From Pirellulaceae bacterium (GTDB lineage: Bacteria; Planctomycetota; Planctomycetia; Pirellulales; Pirellulaceae), in NCBI GenBank assembly GCA_022448645.1, contig JAKVBZ010000010.1:1-64000 (forward strand): DNA of 64,000 nt, read 5' to 3'. Numbering within the stretch: the stretch's first letter is position 1; the number at the start of each line of letters is the position of its first letter. Both the position numbers and the translations under genes were made by a program. Under the pieces are notes generated by a model. That model did no database searches. It saw only the letters and a program-made list of their open reading frames with translations, and was not told where the DNA came from. Shown here piece after piece: positions 32,528-40,671 of this stretch.

Positions 32528-32664
32528 GTCATCGCTTGGACCTACTGCCTCATCCTTGCTTTATCTTCGCAGGGAGAGGATGAAGTTCGTTGTGGCTTTC
32601 GCTCCCTCCAAAAACGACCGAATCCGATAAGGTATCTGTCCAATTGATTCGACGGCACGGTGCA

Positions 32665-33630
32665 TCAAATGTTTCCCGGCATCTCTAGTTCTCGCAAGAA
32701 TGCTCGCCAGGAGTCCAATTCGTGTTTTGGCTGGACTAAGGCGGATTTGCGTTGGCAAGCCGTTTGCAGGCAGCGATAGAAACGTGGGTCAGCCTCGGCA
32801 CGCGCAAGCAATTCGGTAAGCCCGGCCGTGTCACCGACGTCAAAGTATCCCGGATAGTCTTTGCCCAACAATCCGATTGTGCCTGAGATTCGGGTCGATA
32901 GCACCGGCACATTGGCGGCGATCGCTTCCGAAACAACGTTGGCTCCGCCCTCCAGTTTTGAGCTCACCACCAGCAAGCGACTGCGGGCTAACCGTCGTTG
33001 GGTGCGACGGTGCACAATGTCTCCGTGCCAATGGTAGCGATGGTTTCTTTGGATTTCGCGCAATGCTCGGCGTTCCATAGCTGGAGTCAGTGCGGCTCCA
33101 AAGTGTTCGATGCAGATGCGCGATTCCCGAGGCAGCCGTCGAGCAGCCATGGCGGCTCGAAAGGGGTCCTTTACCGATCGCAAGTGCCCCAGGACACACA
33201 CTTCAAAGACGTCTTTCAGCGGCGCCACCTTGTCCCCGTAGGGCGAGGCAGACTGGTAAATCACACGAGCTTTGCTTTTCAATCGGTTTGGCAAATGTCG
33301 TGTGGCGTCGTGTTGCAGGACGACTAGCCGCGTCGCCCACTCCAGTGCTTGGTGTAGATGAGGCCTGCGCGGTAGATCGTAGTACAGGTCCGTTCCAGTG
33401 AGTGCCACCACCATCCGACGATCGGGGTAAACTCGATGAAATCGTCGTATCGAGGAGAAGCTTCGCCGAGCATGTAGGGCAATGAGCAGATCACATTTTT
33501 GCCCGTCAAATTTGTTTTCCACGGTGACTCGCAATCCGAGCCGTCGCAGTAATTTGCACCAGCGAAGGGTTGTCATTTGGTTGCCGGAACGGGAACCAGG
33601 TACCGAAGGAGTCACTAGTAAAACATTCAT
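32665..33630 (-). CDS. senB: SenB-like selenosugar synthase (GT-B glycosyltransferase)
   Basis: 321 residues from ATG 33630. Seen: LLVTPSVPGSRSGNQMTTLR at the N-terminus, LLIALHARRS, VVALTGTDLYYDL, RLVVLQHDA, KARVIYQSA, VFEVCVLGHLRSVKDPFRAA, LARSRLLVVSSKLEGGANVV and GLLGKDYPGYFDVGDT. This set matches the TIGR04348-type family that includes SenB, which joins selenophosphate to a nucleotide sugar to make a selenosugar in selenoneine synthesis. The family call rests on recalled motif conservation. The ATG overlaps the stop of the EamA gene (ATGA), so the pair is coupled. The SenA and SenC (SelD-like) partners are not in the window, so the final product is uncertain. Confidence 0.78.
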   Translation of the reverse strand: MNVLLVTPSVPGSRSGNQMTTLRWCKLLRRLGLRVTVENKFDGQKCDLLIALHARRSFSSIRRFHRVYPDRRMVVALTGTDLYYDLPRRPHLHQALEWATRLVVLQHDATRHLPNRLKSKARVIYQSASPYGDKVAPLKDVFEVCVLGHLRSVKDPFRAAMAARRLPRESRICIEHFGAALTPAMERRALREIQRNHRYHWHGDIVHRRTQRRLARSRLLVVSSKLEGGANVVSEAIAANVPVLSTRISGTIGLLGKDYPGYFDVGDTAGLTELLARAEADPRFYRCLQTACQRKSALVQPKHELDSWRAFLRELEMPGNI

Positions 33631-34592
33631 CTTTGATTCACTAAGTAAATGCCAACAGCCACTCCCAATCCGGCGACGACGAGCCACGGAGACACCGGGT
33701 CATGACGCAATGACATAGCGACCACTAGACCGAACAAGGGTGTGGTAAACCCAAAGACGGCTAGCTGGGTCGCAGAATGGAATTGTAATAGCCAGGCGTG
33801 CATGGCAAAACAAAAACCGGCTACCAGGATACCTTGGTACAAGAGACTGAGAATCGTAGTCACGCTGAAATGCTCGGGCGACCAGGGTGCGGTCCCTTCC
33901 AGAATGAAACTGCAAGCAAAGAAACAGACCACTCCCACGACGTTGTGCCAGAGAATTAATTTGGCTGAGTTCATTCGTTCCACAGAATACTTAACCACGA
34001 TGATCTTGATACTCAACAACAACGCACTGATAAGCATCAGGGTGTCACCAAGCAGTCGAGGTTGATCGGGGTCTTCCAGGGTGGTGACCATCTCATCTGG
34101 ATAGGCTGTCGCCAAGGCGGCCAGTACGCTGAGTGCGGCTATGATCAAGCCACAGATTTTCAGCGAGGTCAACCGATCGGACCGGGTCACAAAATGTTCA
34201 ATAATCAGCACGAAAAAGATCGATGTTTGGATCAGAATCGTTCCGTGAGAGGCATTCGAGTATTGAACACCCCAGTAAAAAAACAAAATCTGTGCAGCCA
34301 TTAGCAGGCCTGCGCAGGTGGCCATGACCCATTCGTGGCGACGTGGCATCAGCGATATTCCGGTGATCCAACACCAAATCAACATGCAGAGACTCGCCAA
34401 GCTAAAACGGATGGCTGCGATGGCGATCGGAGGTAGTGTCTCCAGGCTGAATTTGGCAGCAACCGAAGTAGCGCCCCAAAGCATGGCGGTCAGGAGCACC
34501 AGCGAAACCGAGTAGATACCCATGGGTTGCGCAGCCGGGACTACTTGGCGGTGCCCCGTTGCACTAGGTACGATCGTAGGGCGGTGGGTCAT
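33627..34592 (-). CDS. EamA/DMT-family transporter
   Basis: 321 residues from ATG 34592 (MTHRPTIV); the frame is open to 34796 but would then overlap the divergent VOC gene. Seen: about ten membrane segments in two EamA repeats, the first opening LVLLTAMLWGATSVAAKFSL, the second GDTLMLISALLLSIKIIVVK, with the second ending GIYLVNQR. Small-metabolite export is usual for the family. It is translationally coupled to the downstream senB-like gene, so transport of a selenium- or sulfur-containing small molecule is a reasonable guess, not a demonstrated role. Confidence 0.88.
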   Translation of the reverse strand: MTHRPTIVPSATGHRQVVPAAQPMGIYSVSLVLLTAMLWGATSVAAKFSLETLPPIAIAAIRFSLASLCMLIWCWITGISLMPRRHEWVMATCAGLLMAAQILFFYWGVQYSNASHGTILIQTSIFFVLIIEHFVTRSDRLTSLKICGLIIAALSVLAALATAYPDEMVTTLEDPDQPRLLGDTLMLISALLLSIKIIVVKYSVERMNSAKLILWHNVVGVVCFFACSFILEGTAPWSPEHFSVTTILSLLYQGILVAGFCFAMHAWLLQFHSATQLAVFGFTTPLFGLVVAMSLRHDPVSPWLVVAGLGVAVGIYLVNQR

Positions 34593-34669
34593 TGTGGCAC
34601 CGCCAAGTCGGCAACGGATCGCAGAATTGTCATCACCAGGAGTACGGATCCTTTTTGGAGCCTTGAATT

Positions 34670-35044
34670 GTGAAGAATCAACAATTGAATCATGTAGCTT
34701 TGCATGTCGCCGACGTAGAGCGAAGCAGTGCGTTTTACCACGAAATTCTCCTTTTGGAACCCATTCCACGCCCAGCATTCGATTTTCCAGGTGCATGGTT
34801 TCGTTTGGGAGTGGATCAGGAACTGCATCTGATTGGGGGTCGTGAGCAGGATACGGTATCTGCCAGCCGAGGGAATCATTTTGCCTTGTTGGTTGATGAT
34901 ATCCAGGCTTGGGAGCAACATCTCATCGCGACGAACACCCCTCACCAACCTCTCCGTATTCGTCCCGATGGTGCTTATCAGGTTTTCATACCCGATCCGG
35001 ATGGGCATTTCGTAGAACTCTGTACACCGCCAGGGCAGGCGTGA
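34670..35044 (+). CDS. Glyoxalase/VOC-superfamily protein
   Basis: 124 residues, GTG start with GGAG ten bases upstream. The two beta-alpha-beta-beta-beta modules of the vicinal-oxygen-chelate fold are visible. Candidate metal ligands: H in NHVALHVAD, E in QELHLIGG, H in NHFALLVDD, and E in GHFVELCTP. Function may be glyoxalase I-like, dioxygenase-like or thiol-resistance-like; the sequence does not decide. It is divergent from the EamA gene (77 bases between starts) and about 115 bases before the ferredoxin gene. Confidence 0.85.
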   Translation: MKNQQLNHVALHVADVERSSAFYHEILLLEPIPRPAFDFPGAWFRLGVDQELHLIGGREQDTVSASRGNHFALLVDDIQAWEQHLIATNTPHQPLRIRPDGAYQVFIPDPDGHFVELCTPPGQA

Positions 35045-35161
35045 GGATTGCCGTATGCAAGGCTAGATGGCGGAGGCTACTATCCAGAGCGGAAAGTTTT
35101 GCTATAGTAGAACTCTCCAGATATGCGCCTGTTCGTGTGTGTGAACGCCGGAGACAACCAG

Positions 35162-35659
35162 ATGGCCAAAATGCTGAATATTGTGCCGGAGAAGTGTACT
35201 GGGTGTATGCAGTGCGAACTCGCCTGTTCTTGGGTGCAAACTGGTACATTTCAACCGTCGCGTAGCTTGATTAGAGTGAACGTTTTTGATGAGGAAGCCA
35301 GCTACGCACCCTACACCTGTTTGCAGTGTGACGAAGCATGGTGCATGACTGCTTGTCCGGTAAACGCCATCGGGATCGACGATGCGACCGGGTGCAAGGT
35401 GGTCAGTGAATCTCTGTGTGTCGGTTGCCATCTCTGTACTATTGCTTGCCCATTCGGCACGGTATTCACGACACCGCACACCGATACCGCCACCAAATGC
35501 AACCTGTGTGGAGGCGACCCAGCCTGTGCCACCACATGTCCAACCGATGCCATCGTTGTGACGGAAGGAGACAATGCTGGTGATTGGTTTGGCCTCTGGG
35601 CAGAAAAAGTGGAAGGGAATCATTTGTCGGCTATGGACGGCACGCGAAGCGCCAATTGA
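35162..35659 (+). CDS. 4Fe-4S polyferredoxin resembling AOR-associated AorA
   Basis: 165 residues from ATG 35162 (MAKMLNIVPEKC) with GGAG upstream. Four cysteine clusters are seen: CTGCMQCELAC, CLQCDEAWCMTACPV, CVGCHLCTIACPF and CNLCGGDPACATTCPT, the pattern of the HycB/PsrB/AorA-type electron carrier with four cubane clusters. It is followed by an FAD oxidoreductase and a MoaD-like protein. In aldehyde:ferredoxin oxidoreductase complexes (AorABC of Aromatoleum) this type of ferredoxin links the tungsten subunit to the FAD subunit. No tungsten subunit gene is present here. Confidence 0.85.
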   Translation: MAKMLNIVPEKCTGCMQCELACSWVQTGTFQPSRSLIRVNVFDEEASYAPYTCLQCDEAWCMTACPVNAIGIDDATGCKVVSESLCVGCHLCTIACPFGTVFTTPHTDTATKCNLCGGDPACATTCPTDAIVVTEGDNAGDWFGLWAEKVEGNHLSAMDGTRSAN

Positions 35660-35757
35660 TGGTGTCTCCATGGCATGAGAATCATATCCTCTTGGCAGGT
35701 ACTTGACTGCGGTTTTCCTGATTTTTGCATCTCCTGAAAACAGGCCTCGAATATATC

Positions 35758-37143
35758 ATGGCAAAACATAATCTAATTATCGGAGGCGGCCCAGCAGCTA
35801 CCAATGCTTTGGAAACGATTCGGGAGTTCGATGCGGACGCCGCAATCACGCTGATATGTGACGAGCCCACCCATTCAAGGATGGCACTGCCCTATTGGCT
35901 GGCAGGAAAGATCCCAGAGAAGCACACGCATACGGGTGATGATGCGTATTTCCAAAAGTTAAATGTTACCGTGCGCATTGGTGAGCGGGTGGATCGGGTC
36001 GATCCGGTCAAAAACTCTGTGATGCTGGCCGGCGGCGATACATTGAATTTTGACAACCTGCTGATTGCCACAGGTTCGTCGCCTGTGTCGCCACCCATTC
36101 CCGGCAAAGATTTGCCAGGAGTCCAGCCGATGTGGTCCCTGGCGCACACCCAATCGGTCCTCGATGCGACCGCTGGCATGGAAAAACCACGTGTCGTCCT
36201 GGTCGGTGCAGGATTTATTGGCTTCATCGTGTTGAATGCGATGTTCAAACGACAATGGGAATTGTCAGTTGTGGAACGGGAGTCACAGGTGCTACCGCGA
36301 ATGTTGGACGCGGATGCAGCAGCGGGTGTTGCCGATTATCTGACATCACAAGGTGTCGGCATCCATACCGGCACTAGCGTGACTGAGATCAAGGACGATG
36401 GTGGTGCTAAATTAGTCCAGTTGGAAAATGGTACTTCGTTGCCCGCCGACATCGTCATTCTGGCCACCGGAATTAAAACGAACCTGGAATTGATCGACGG
36501 TAGCGGTATCACCACCGATCAGGGGATCTTGGTCAACGACCGTATGCAATCTAACTTTGAGAATGTCTATGCGGCGGGCGACATTGCTCAGGGCCCTGAC
36601 CTGTATGGTGACCAAAATGCAATTCATGCGATCCAGACGACTGCCGTGGACCATGGTCGCGTGGCAGGTGCTAATATGGCGGGCCAAGACGTACGTTATC
36701 CAGGCAGCTTATTGATGAACATAGCTGACGTCTGTGGGTTGCAGTGTGCTAGTTTTGGAAACTGGAACGACCCTCAAGCCGAAGTGATGACGGTTAACAA
36801 TACCAGACAACATATTTATCGCAAATTTTTGTGGACTGAAGATCAGTTGACAGGCGCCATCTTTACCGGCGATGCTAAGGATGTTGGCATGCTCACCGAT
36901 ATCGGAATGATTAAGGGCATCCTGCAAACGCAGACTTCGCTGGGGAATTGGAAAGAGTACCTGCGAGACAATCCTTTTGATGTGCGGCGAGCTTACATTG
37001 GTGCTGGAGTCGCACAAAAGCTGGTAGGAACCACACTCACCGGACGGCCTGCACGCCCAAGACAATTCCACTTTGGTGGCAACAAGCCAGCAGCTAGTGT
37101 CGGCCCAGCTCATACGGCATTTGTCAGTACTAAGGCTGACTGA
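35758..37143 (+). CDS. FAD/NAD(P)-dependent oxidoreductase resembling AorC or NADH oxidase
   Basis: 461 residues from ATG 35758 (MAKHNLIIGGGPAATNAL). Seen: FAD-binding GGGPAA, LLIATGSSP, a second nucleotide-binding motif VVLVGAGFIGF, VILATGIKTN and VYAAGDIAQG. The C-terminal part differs from classical NADH oxidase. No redox-active CxxC pair or active Cys near residue 42 was seen. It follows the polyferredoxin by 98 bases on the same strand; NAD(P)H-to-ferredoxin electron transfer is the likely job. Confidence 0.85.
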   Translation: MAKHNLIIGGGPAATNALETIREFDADAAITLICDEPTHSRMALPYWLAGKIPEKHTHTGDDAYFQKLNVTVRIGERVDRVDPVKNSVMLAGGDTLNFDNLLIATGSSPVSPPIPGKDLPGVQPMWSLAHTQSVLDATAGMEKPRVVLVGAGFIGFIVLNAMFKRQWELSVVERESQVLPRMLDADAAAGVADYLTSQGVGIHTGTSVTEIKDDGGAKLVQLENGTSLPADIVILATGIKTNLELIDGSGITTDQGILVNDRMQSNFENVYAAGDIAQGPDLYGDQNAIHAIQTTAVDHGRVAGANMAGQDVRYPGSLLMNIADVCGLQCASFGNWNDPQAEVMTVNNTRQHIYRKFLWTEDQLTGAIFTGDAKDVGMLTDIGMIKGILQTQTSLGNWKEYLRDNPFDVRRAYIGAGVAQKLVGTTLTGRPARPRQFHFGGNKPAASVGPAHTAFVSTKAD

Positions 37144-37382
37144 CCCTGGATATGGAAAGGGTCCTACTGCCGGACATTCAGCGGCGAAGCTGCAAAAGCA
37201 CGTAGCGGCGGGCATGACCCGCTGTCACCGGTCGGAGGATCGACACCACCGCGGAGCGGCGACAGCAACCCAATCTCACGATAAAAACGCGGGTACCTTC
37301 TCGTGCCTGGTGCGCTCCACGTTGCAATGCACCAAAAGGAACCTTTAGCGCCCGATAGCCAAAACAGAGGAGTCATGATTCC

Positions 37383-37610
37383 ATGCAGATAAGCGTCAAA
37401 TTGATGGGACTTTTGAAAGAAAAAACTCCGGCCGACGGATGTCTGCAGCTGGAGGCTGATGCTACGATTGAACAAGCACTGGTCGAACTCGATATCCCAG
37501 CCGGAAAAGCACAGGCCTTCACCGTTAATGGTTCCTTCGAACGCGATCGGACTCGGCAACTTCAAGATGGCGACGAGTTATCGGTGATCCCTCCCGTTGG
37601 TGGAGGCTAG
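37383..37610 (+). CDS. MoaD/ThiS-family sulfur-carrier protein
   Basis: 75 residues of ubiquitin-like beta-grasp fold: MQISVKLMGLLKEKTPADG, DATIEQALVELDIP and GDELSVIPPVGGG with the terminal Gly-Gly needed for adenylation and thiocarboxylation. MoaD supplies dithiolene sulfur for molybdopterin/tungstopterin. GAGGAG lies upstream at about 37364-37369. MoaD-like genes commonly accompany aldehyde:ferredoxin oxidoreductase operons, which supports the reading of the two genes before it. No MoaE or other cofactor gene is near. Confidence 0.85.
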   Translation: MQISVKLMGLLKEKTPADGCLQLEADATIEQALVELDIPAGKAQAFTVNGSFERDRTRQLQDGDELSVIPPVGGG

Positions 37611-38819
37611 TTGCTCGTGCCGGAATTTCATTCCTTTTTCGAACCTCCGGTCTAATGCCTGCGGTTCCAGATTCTCGGATATCCAAGGGAATAGCGATGG
37701 GTACCAGTTGCCCGGCTGATTCCATCCACAGGCGCTTCTCCTATTTGATACTCTTTGTGGTGACCTTCCTGGTGATGTGAAGGACAGGGTACAGAACTAC
37801 GACAAACACCCTGGGAACTTCTGCGTGGCGCTCAAAGCCACTATTTTCTGCCAGACCTACAAAGCACTCGTGCACAAAGCCCCGGATCATCTAAGAGTTG
37901 AATGCTGTTTGACCTGATACCTTGAGCTGTCCGAGTTGACCAAGTGTCCTTCAATCTGCTGGGGTGTTTTTTTCTACATAAACTCCTTAGTCACAAAGCC
38001 TTATATAGCCCTGGCCCACATTGAATCTAAGCTAGCGACGCGTATAATTCACGCCACGGACAGAATGCACGAGGAGAGGCGACCGAGACTGATTCTGCCC
38101 GCTGCTGGCGTGAATCATGCTAGACGCTGGGTACCGATGGTATGGCGCAGTTGTGTCAGTTGTGAATGGAGTCATGAGTCGTGCGGATTCCCATCGGGTG
38201 CTGCCTTATGTGTTCTTATTGTCCACGGACGTGGACTTCCCCATCACAGCCCATTCACGTCAATCGTTAAGGTTGCGCGGTCTGAAAGCCACACCCCTAA
38301 TGCAACCATAGCCGGCAGTGATCGCGTCCATCGTTCGTGCACTCATGAAAGGGCCATTCAGGATGTACCAGCGTTACACTGATGTGACCGACGAAGATGC
38401 TTTGTACGAGAGTTCGGCGAAACCTCGTTATCGAGAACGTGCGAGAATGCCCGTTGCTCGACACAAGCGGGCGCGCGGGGCAAGCAAAGAGACTTGGCGT
38501 TCGTCCAAGGTGAGCAACCGTTACTCGCGGACACGAGGTGGTTTTCACCAACGTCGCAAAAAGCAAATCTAGTCTTGGACTGCAACTACTTACAAGTGGC
38601 TTGGATAAGTGTCTCCGGAGTGGCGTCAAAGGACGCACCGGCCTCTCGAGTTGTCCGGGATGTTTCAGTCGTGAGAATCCTGGGCCGAGGACACTCGCCT
38701 GCTAGCGGGCCGAACCGAATCGTGGGTTGTCTCGTATCGATGATCAAGTCTGGTCAATGAAAAGACGATGATCAGCCGGACTGGGCAAGGGTTGTATTTT
38801 GTCAACGAAGGAGGAAGGA
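37611..38819. other. Long gene-poor stretch
   Basis: About 1.2 kb between the MoaD-like gene and the BON gene. Apart from one possible short basic protein (38363-38572) no domain-bearing frame was recognised on either strand. No tRNA, IS end or clear repeat was seen. It could be decayed coding sequence. Confidence 0.45.
38363..38572 (+). CDS. Possible small basic protein
   Basis: 69 residues, not recognised. Starting MYQRYTDVTDEDALYESS, then very rich in Arg and Lys and ending RTRGGFHQRRKKQI. AAAGGG lies nine bases before the ATG at 38363. High basicity suggests nucleic-acid binding if it is made. The frame is short and there is no domain support, so it may be spurious. Confidence 0.3.
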   Translation: MYQRYTDVTDEDALYESSAKPRYRERARMPVARHKRARGASKETWRSSKVSNRYSRTRGGFHQRRKKQI

Positions 38820-39104
38820 ATGCGTGAGGAAATAATGATGCAGGCGCCGCCAAAGAAACCATCGCGGTCTGATTTGGTGGCGCAGATTGATCAAAATGCG
38901 GATGCCGATTTGCAAGCTCGTGTTTCCTGTTATCTTGCGGATCGCCGTCACTGGGCATTGCGGAATCTAGACGTTAATGCATACAACGGTATCGTCACCA
39001 TCAAGGGTGTCGTGGAGAGTTTCTACGAAAAACAGCTAGCCTATCATTGCTGCCAACGCGTCGCGGGTGTATTGAAGTTAGTAGATGAAGTCGAAGTGGT
39101 CTAG
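38820..39104 (+). CDS. BON-domain protein
   Basis: 94 residues from ATG 38820, preceded by an excellent GGAGG five bases upstream; an in-frame TTG at 38799 lies before the ribosome-binding site and is rejected. Seen: ADLQARVSCYLADRRHWAL, LRNLDVNAYNGIVTIKGVV, SFYEKQLAYHCCQRVAGV and LVDEVEVV, the alpha-beta-beta-alpha-beta BON pattern. BON domains bind phospholipids or act as adaptors; there is no signal peptide, so a cytoplasmic adaptor is more likely than an OsmY-type periplasmic protein. Confidence 0.8.
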   Translation: MREEIMMQAPPKKPSRSDLVAQIDQNADADLQARVSCYLADRRHWALRNLDVNAYNGIVTIKGVVESFYEKQLAYHCCQRVAGVLKLVDEVEVV

Positions 39105-39319
39105 CTGAACTCTTCACTGGGTCTGGACTGAGGTCGCGCAGGTGGTTGCCGAAACGGCTTCGATGTATCGCGCCACGACATGAACGGTGTTGATTTTCAT
39201 CTTGAGCGCAGTGAAGGGTCTCTGTGGGACATGCTTGCACCGAGAACACTCGGACGCTACGCTGCCTCAGAATCACAACATCACCAATGATGAAAAGTTC
39301 GGTTTCACAAATCTTGTCG

Positions 39320-40144
39320 TCAGTCGATCTTTAGTTTCTCGGCTGGCGGAGTATCTGTAGAGCCCCTATGGCGGCGTGCTTTCACGCGCACGTAGGGGGC
39401 GATGTACTGGCAGCGGTGTGCGAATGATCCGCTGGCAGCGTCTGGTGTGGCGTGGAGAGGTTCCAGCAAATCTTCGATGACGAATCCGGCGCGACACAAG
39501 CCTCCGAGTAATTCTTCCCAGCGGTGAAGAAACTCTAAGGTGCCGTACTCCCGGTGTGGGCTGCCATGTACCGGTGGCAAAGGTCCTTGCCGGTAGTAAG
39601 GTTCGGAGAGTCGATAACCATCGGCCGACGGCTGTGTGCTTGCCTGCAGGCTGACCGGTTGTTTGTGTTGGCTGATATAGAGTCCTTCGTTGCGTGTGAC
39701 ATTGGCAATTTGTTGGTAAACTTTGATAATATTTGTCACGTAACAGGTGCTGACAGGTTGGATCACAACGTCAAATCGACTTTGGTCGAACATTGAAAGG
39801 TTGTCCATGGAGCCTTCCACCGTATGTATCTGCAGTCCGCGTTGATGTGCCACTTGACGATCTAGTTCCAGCATCGCAGGGCTAATGTCAAGAACGGTCA
39901 CGTTGGCTCCAGCCGCAGCATACAGGGGCGCCTGCCTTCCCCCACCAGCGGCTAGGCAAAGCAGTTCTTTTCCGCGCAGGTCTTTCTCGGGGCCTAGCCA
40001 TCCCGGAGCGTCGACGGCTGCTAGTGGATCCCGAAAATCATCTTCTTCCGCAGGTTTTGTGAATACATCCCCTTGTCGAACCCGCGCATCCCAAGCTTGC
40101 CGATTGTGATCACTGACAGGATTGGAGGAAAATAATTCGTCCAT
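39320..40144 (-). CDS. SAM-dependent class I methyltransferase
   Basis: 274 residues. Seen: SAM-binding motif I ELLCLAAGGGRQAPLYAAAG, acidic strand 2 VTVLDISPAMLELDR, and RFDVVIQPVSTCYVTNI at motif IV. The C-terminal third is variable and may set the substrate, which is unknown. ATG 40144 is preferred over the GTG at 40147. It is divergent from the first cobalamin riboswitch; 122 bases separate the two. Confidence 0.85.
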   Translation of the reverse strand: MDELFSSNPVSDHNRQAWDARVRQGDVFTKPAEEDDFRDPLAAVDAPGWLGPEKDLRGKELLCLAAGGGRQAPLYAAAGANVTVLDISPAMLELDRQVAHQRGLQIHTVEGSMDNLSMFDQSRFDVVIQPVSTCYVTNIIKVYQQIANVTRNEGLYISQHKQPVSLQASTQPSADGYRLSEPYYRQGPLPPVHGSPHREYGTLEFLHRWEELLGGLCRAGFVIEDLLEPLHATPDAASGSFAHRCQYIAPYVRVKARRHRGSTDTPPAEKLKID

Positions 40145-40266
40145 CACAGGTACCCATTTGGATCTGTATCATTTTTCGTTCCCGAACGCCATGTGGGAAC
40201 TTAGATCGCACTCAATGACTTGGCGCACCGCCCGATGAGTGTTAATTTAACACATCGTTTGTGTGT

Positions 40267-40463
40267 GTTGGTGGTTGGTCTGTCGATATTCTGGCAGCCA
40301 ATGAACAGGGAACTCCGGTGTAATTCCGGGACGGCCCCGCCGCTGTAACCAAGTGCCACAGGAAATCTAACTCTTTTTGCCATTGTGGTTTTCGGCTCAT
40401 GAATGGCCGATGGCGACAAGAAGGCTAAGATTTTCGAACTTGGAAGTCAGAAGACCTACCAGC
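40267..40463 (+). promoter_or_regulatory. Cobalamin riboswitch 1
   Basis: Seen directly: a P1 stem made by GTTGGTGG at 40267-40274 and CCTACCAGC at 40455-40463; the core GGGAACTCCGGTGTAATTCC, then GGGACGGCCCCGCCGCTGTAA; and the 3' element GGAAGTCAGAAGACCTACC. These are the hallmark conserved elements of the B12 (AdoCbl/MeCbl) riboswitch. The next gene on this strand is the PEP-CTERM protein at 40672, about 200 bases downstream. Confidence 0.95.
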
Positions 40464-40511
40464 ATTCCGTTGAGCGGATACTTTGCGAGGGTCAGAGGCC
40501 GCACGATTTTT

Positions 40512-40540
40512 CCTGTTCGCAGGGAGTCGCTAGTTTTTTT
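40512..40540 (+). terminator. Possible terminator hairpin in riboswitch 1 expression platform
   Basis: A small stem with a UUCG tetraloop (CCTGTTCGCAGG, 40512-40523) is followed ten bases later by seven T (40534-40540). It lies between the aptamer and the PEP-CTERM gene and could be the switching terminator, but the stem is short and the T-run is spaced, so the assignment is weak. Confidence 0.3.
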
Positions 40541-40671
40541 CTCGGTAGTTTGGACTTTTTCCCGTACGGATGAAACGGCGCCATGACCGTTGTGCGCGCA
40601 ATCTCCGTGCCAGGTACCCCGCTCAAGGTGTCCACGCCAGTCTGCTGCCGTGATGTGGAGGAAATGTATTG

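Noticed and set aside
34593..34796. N-terminal extension of the EamA transporter
   Set aside because: It would overlap the divergent VOC gene and adds basic, non-membrane residues; the ATG at 34592 places the first helix as expected.
37936..38382. Plus-strand open frame of 148 codons
   Set aside because: No domain, no ribosome-binding site, and poor codon pattern compared with confirmed genes.
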